From the NCBI GenBank assembly GCA_964429695.1, contig CAYSCS010000032.1:1-7669 (forward strand): a stretch of DNA of 7,669 nucleotides, given 5' to 3'. Under the pieces are notes generated by a model. The model was not told the DNA's origin, did no database searches, and was given only the letters and a program-made list of their open reading frames with translations. A program made the translations under genes and the position numbers. Source of the stretch: CAYSCS01 sp964429695. GTDB lineage: Bacteria; Acidobacteriota; Aminicenantia; Aminicenantales; Aminicenantaceae. Position 1 is the stretch's first letter; every line of letters starts with the position of its first letter. Below are positions 5,898-7,669 of the stretch, in pieces.

Positions 5898-7619
5898 TTA
5901 TCTATTTTCTGTCAACAGGATCAGTTTTCCACTTAAGTCGCCGTTGTACTCCCCATTTTCTATACTTATCTTTCCGTTGACAATCACGTATTCAGTGCCA
6001 GTGCTGTACTTAAAGGCATCAGAAGGAGTAGCATTATCCCTAATAGTTTCTGGATCGAATATTGCGATATCAGCCTTGTACCCCTTCATCAGAAGTCCTC
6101 TATCCTTTATCTGGAGAAAAGAGGCAGGAAGGGAGGTCATCTTCCTTATGGCATTCTCCAGGGTCAATACCTTTTCCTCTCGGACGTACTTCCGGAGTAC
6201 TCTGGCTTGGCTACTAAAAGCGCGGGGATGTCCAATCACGGGCAAGTCGGTTTCCTTAAGAATAGGAAATGCATCGCCATCACTTGAAAACATCAGCCAA
6301 TCCTGTTTCATCGCTTGCTTCATGTCCTCCTCTGACATGACTCCACAGGCCACGTAGAGGTCAGGTTCATCAAGGACTAAATCTGCCGTCAGATCAAATG
6401 GATCTCTTTTTTGTTCCCGGGCAATGTCCGAGAGGATCTTTCCAATCAGATGGGTGTTTTTCTTGGCTACAGTAACCAAATAACTATCCCATCCAGCTAA
6501 AGCTACAGAACTCGGTCTATGAGGCTCTCCTTCAAGAACTGATTTCCTGATCAGCTCCCGTTTTGATTTATCAGCAAGGGCTCTGGCCAGCTCCTCCACA
6601 TACTGTTTTTTAAGCTCCTCTCTCTGAACATCTGTTAAATTGCGATCTCTCATCTTTTTTCTTATTTCTGCAAATGGTTCCATTTCATCCGGGAGATGAA
6701 AAGGAGCCCAGCCAGCGTTACTAACTATGGGTAGAAGAGGACCGCCTGAGGCATAGTTATAGGGATACATATCGGCAACGATGTAAATACTCCTTTCTCT
6801 TGCCTCGTTAATTAATTTAATTACTTCTTCCATAGTGCCCCAGTAATTTTTTCGACATACCTTTAAATGACTAATGTTAGCTCGTACTCCGGTTGCCTCA
6901 GCAATTCTTATAGTCTCCTCAGTAGCCTCAGGCCCACGATCAAATTCATTCCGCTGATGGGTAGCATAAACTCCTCCAAACTCGCCAACAACTTTCAGGA
7001 TTTCAATAATTTCTTCTGTAGTAGCATAGCGATCAGGAATATATTCTAATCCTGTGCTCAGACCCCAAGCACCCTCTTTCATGGCCTCTCTAATTATCTC
7101 TTTCATTTCTTCGATCTCTTCTGTTGTCGGAACTCGCGGCTCCTCACCCATCACGGCTTTGCGGACTGTGCCGTAACCAACCAGATGCACAGCATTTGTT
7201 CCCAGACCCTGCTTCTCCCATTTTTCTTTAATTTCAGCGATCTTAAATGTTCCGTCACCACAGTTCCCTGTCACTACTGTTGTGCACCCCTGAATCAAAT
7301 AGTTCAAGTTAGCCCTAGATTCAGGTCTTCCCAATCCTCCATCACAGTGAGTGTGGATATCAATAAATCCTGGAGAAACCACCAACCCCTTGGCATCGAT
7401 GGTTTTAATAGCAGTTTTTCCAGAAAGATTGCCAATCTCCATAATGGTATCATCTGTGATTCCAATATCGCCATAGAACCAAGGATTCCCTGTCCCATCA
7501 ATAATTTTTCCATTCTTTATCAGAAGGTCAAATTTTCTATAAATTTTACCCCTGCATCCGAAGAATGAGGAAATTACAATCATTAAACAAGTTAAAATCA
7601 ATAGAAATCGTTTCCACAT
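5898..7619 (-). CDS. Lipoprotein N-acyl-D-amino-acid deacylase (D-aminoacylase, amidohydrolase superfamily)
   Basis: The 573-residue enzyme belongs to the metal-dependent amidohydrolases that hydrolyse N-acyl-D-amino acids to a D-amino acid and a carboxylate (EC 3.5.1.81 type). It starts with a signal peptide (MWKRFLLILTCLMIVISS) and FFGC22, an imperfect lipobox that still has Gly before Cys, so a lipid-anchored exported form is likely. The small beta domain follows (DLLIKNGKIIDGTG), then GFIDIHTHCD with H89 and H91, TGNCG with C120, ATHQR with H221, ISHLK with H251, and FSSDGDA with D447. These match the metal ligands and catalytic Asp known for D-aminoacylase, including the bridging Cys. 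HPR (464-466) and the C-terminal GYKADIAIFDPETI...VNGK strand set are also typical. It is longer than the well-studied ~480-residue enzymes, with extra length in about 300-410 plus the export signal. Acyl and amino-acid specificity cannot be read. It is probably the upstream partner of the sulfatase-fold/TPR gene. Confidence 0.92.
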   Translation of the reverse strand: MWKRFLLILTCLMIVISSFFGCRGKIYRKFDLLIKNGKIIDGTGNPWFYGDIGITDDTIMEIGNLSGKTAIKTIDAKGLVVSPGFIDIHTHCDGGLGRPESRANLNYLIQGCTTVVTGNCGDGTFKIAEIKEKWEKQGLGTNAVHLVGYGTVRKAVMGEEPRVPTTEEIEEMKEIIREAMKEGAWGLSTGLEYIPDRYATTEEIIEILKVVGEFGGVYATHQRNEFDRGPEATEETIRIAEATGVRANISHLKVCRKNYWGTMEEVIKLINEARERSIYIVADMYPYNYASGGPLLPIVSNAGWAPFHLPDEMEPFAEIRKKMRDRNLTDVQREELKKQYVEELARALADKSKRELIRKSVLEGEPHRPSSVALAGWDSYLVTVAKKNTHLIGKILSDIAREQKRDPFDLTADLVLDEPDLYVACGVMSEEDMKQAMKQDWLMFSSDGDAFPILKETDLPVIGHPRAFSSQARVLRKYVREEKVLTLENAIRKMTSLPASFLQIKDRGLLMKGYKADIAIFDPETIRDNATPSDAFKYSTGTEYVIVNGKISIENGEYNGDLSGKLILLTENR

Positions 7620-7624
7620 GATTA

Positions 7625-7631
7625 TCTCCTT
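7625..7631 (-). promoter_or_regulatory. Ribosome binding site of the deacylase gene
   Basis: On the minus strand AAGGAGA lies five bases before the ATG at 7619 (GGAGA-TAATC-ATG), a near-ideal Shine-Dalgarno that confirms this start. Confidence 0.75.
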
Positions 7632-7669
7632 TTTTTGAAAATAATTTTATCTCCTCTCTTTGTCGGCCT
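7632..7669 (-). other. Upstream edge: leader or end of a preceding gene
   Basis: Reading the minus strand into the deacylase, GGAGATAA occurs twice, here and in the ribosome site. One frame is open from the edge to a TAA that overlaps the ribosome site (7624-7622), and another ends at a TAA near 7651-7649. Either could be the last codons of an upstream operon gene, but the stretch is too short to decide. No promoter is visible. Confidence 0.25.

Noticed and set aside
5886..5915. TTGACA on the minus strand at 5915-5910 as an internal promoter for the 724-residue gene
   Set aside because: No -10 with more than three matches to TATAAT occurs at a 16-18 bp spacing, so the perfect -35 is probably chance.
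1..7669. CRISPR array, tRNA or rRNA genes, toxin-antitoxin or phage-defence genes
   Set aside because: No regularly spaced repeats, cloverleaf-like segments, rRNA-like stretches or recognisable defence domains were seen on either strand. The HTH found belongs to the large fusion protein.

Overview
The window is bacterial DNA, AT-rich by eye, with Shine-Dalgarno sites, sigma70-like promoter sequences and Gram-negative-style envelope proteins. No marker gene fixes the taxon. Large sulfatase-fold/TPR fusion proteins next to a D-aminoacylase-type lipoprotein bring to mind uncultured heterotrophs such as Aminicenantes/Acidobacteria or similar lineages; that is an impression only.

Layout. Bases 1-171 are the tail of an unidentified plus-strand ORF, followed by a weak possible terminator near 242-260. 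Bases 301-699 are the scar of an IS256/Mutator-family transposase: the N-terminal and C-terminal ends remain, but the middle is deleted and there are stops and a frame change. Bases 700-965 hold no convincing gene, but they end in a good promoter match (TTGACA, 18 bp, extended -10 TGC-TATAGT). This promoter sits directly before the first large gene, 966-3620 (+), which encodes an 884-residue protein. Tail to tail with it, 46 bp away, is 3667-5841 (-), a 724-residue paralogue. Upstream of that one on the same strand, 56 bp away, is 5898-7619 (-), a lipoprotein N-acyl-D-amino-acid deacylase. The last two probably form an operon that continues upstream beyond the window.

Function. Both large proteins combine an N-terminal membrane anchor, an alkaline-phosphatase-superfamily ('sulfatase-like') catalytic domain and a C-terminal stack of TPRs, all predicted outside the cytoplasm. 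In both, the formylglycine signature C-x-P-S-R of true sulfatases is replaced by T-L-P-S-H. Threonine cannot become formylglycine, so they are better read as Thr-nucleophile phosphoesterases or phosphotransferases than as sulfatases. The 884-residue protein also carries a cytoplasmic helix-turn-helix before its membrane segment. This resembles the topology of CadC/ToxR-type one-membrane-span regulators, but with an enzyme plus TPR array as the outer part. That fusion is the most interesting item here. A working inference is that the three proteins act on the same envelope or extracellular material, with the HTH protein possibly linking the outside event to transcription; no substrate can be read from the sequence.
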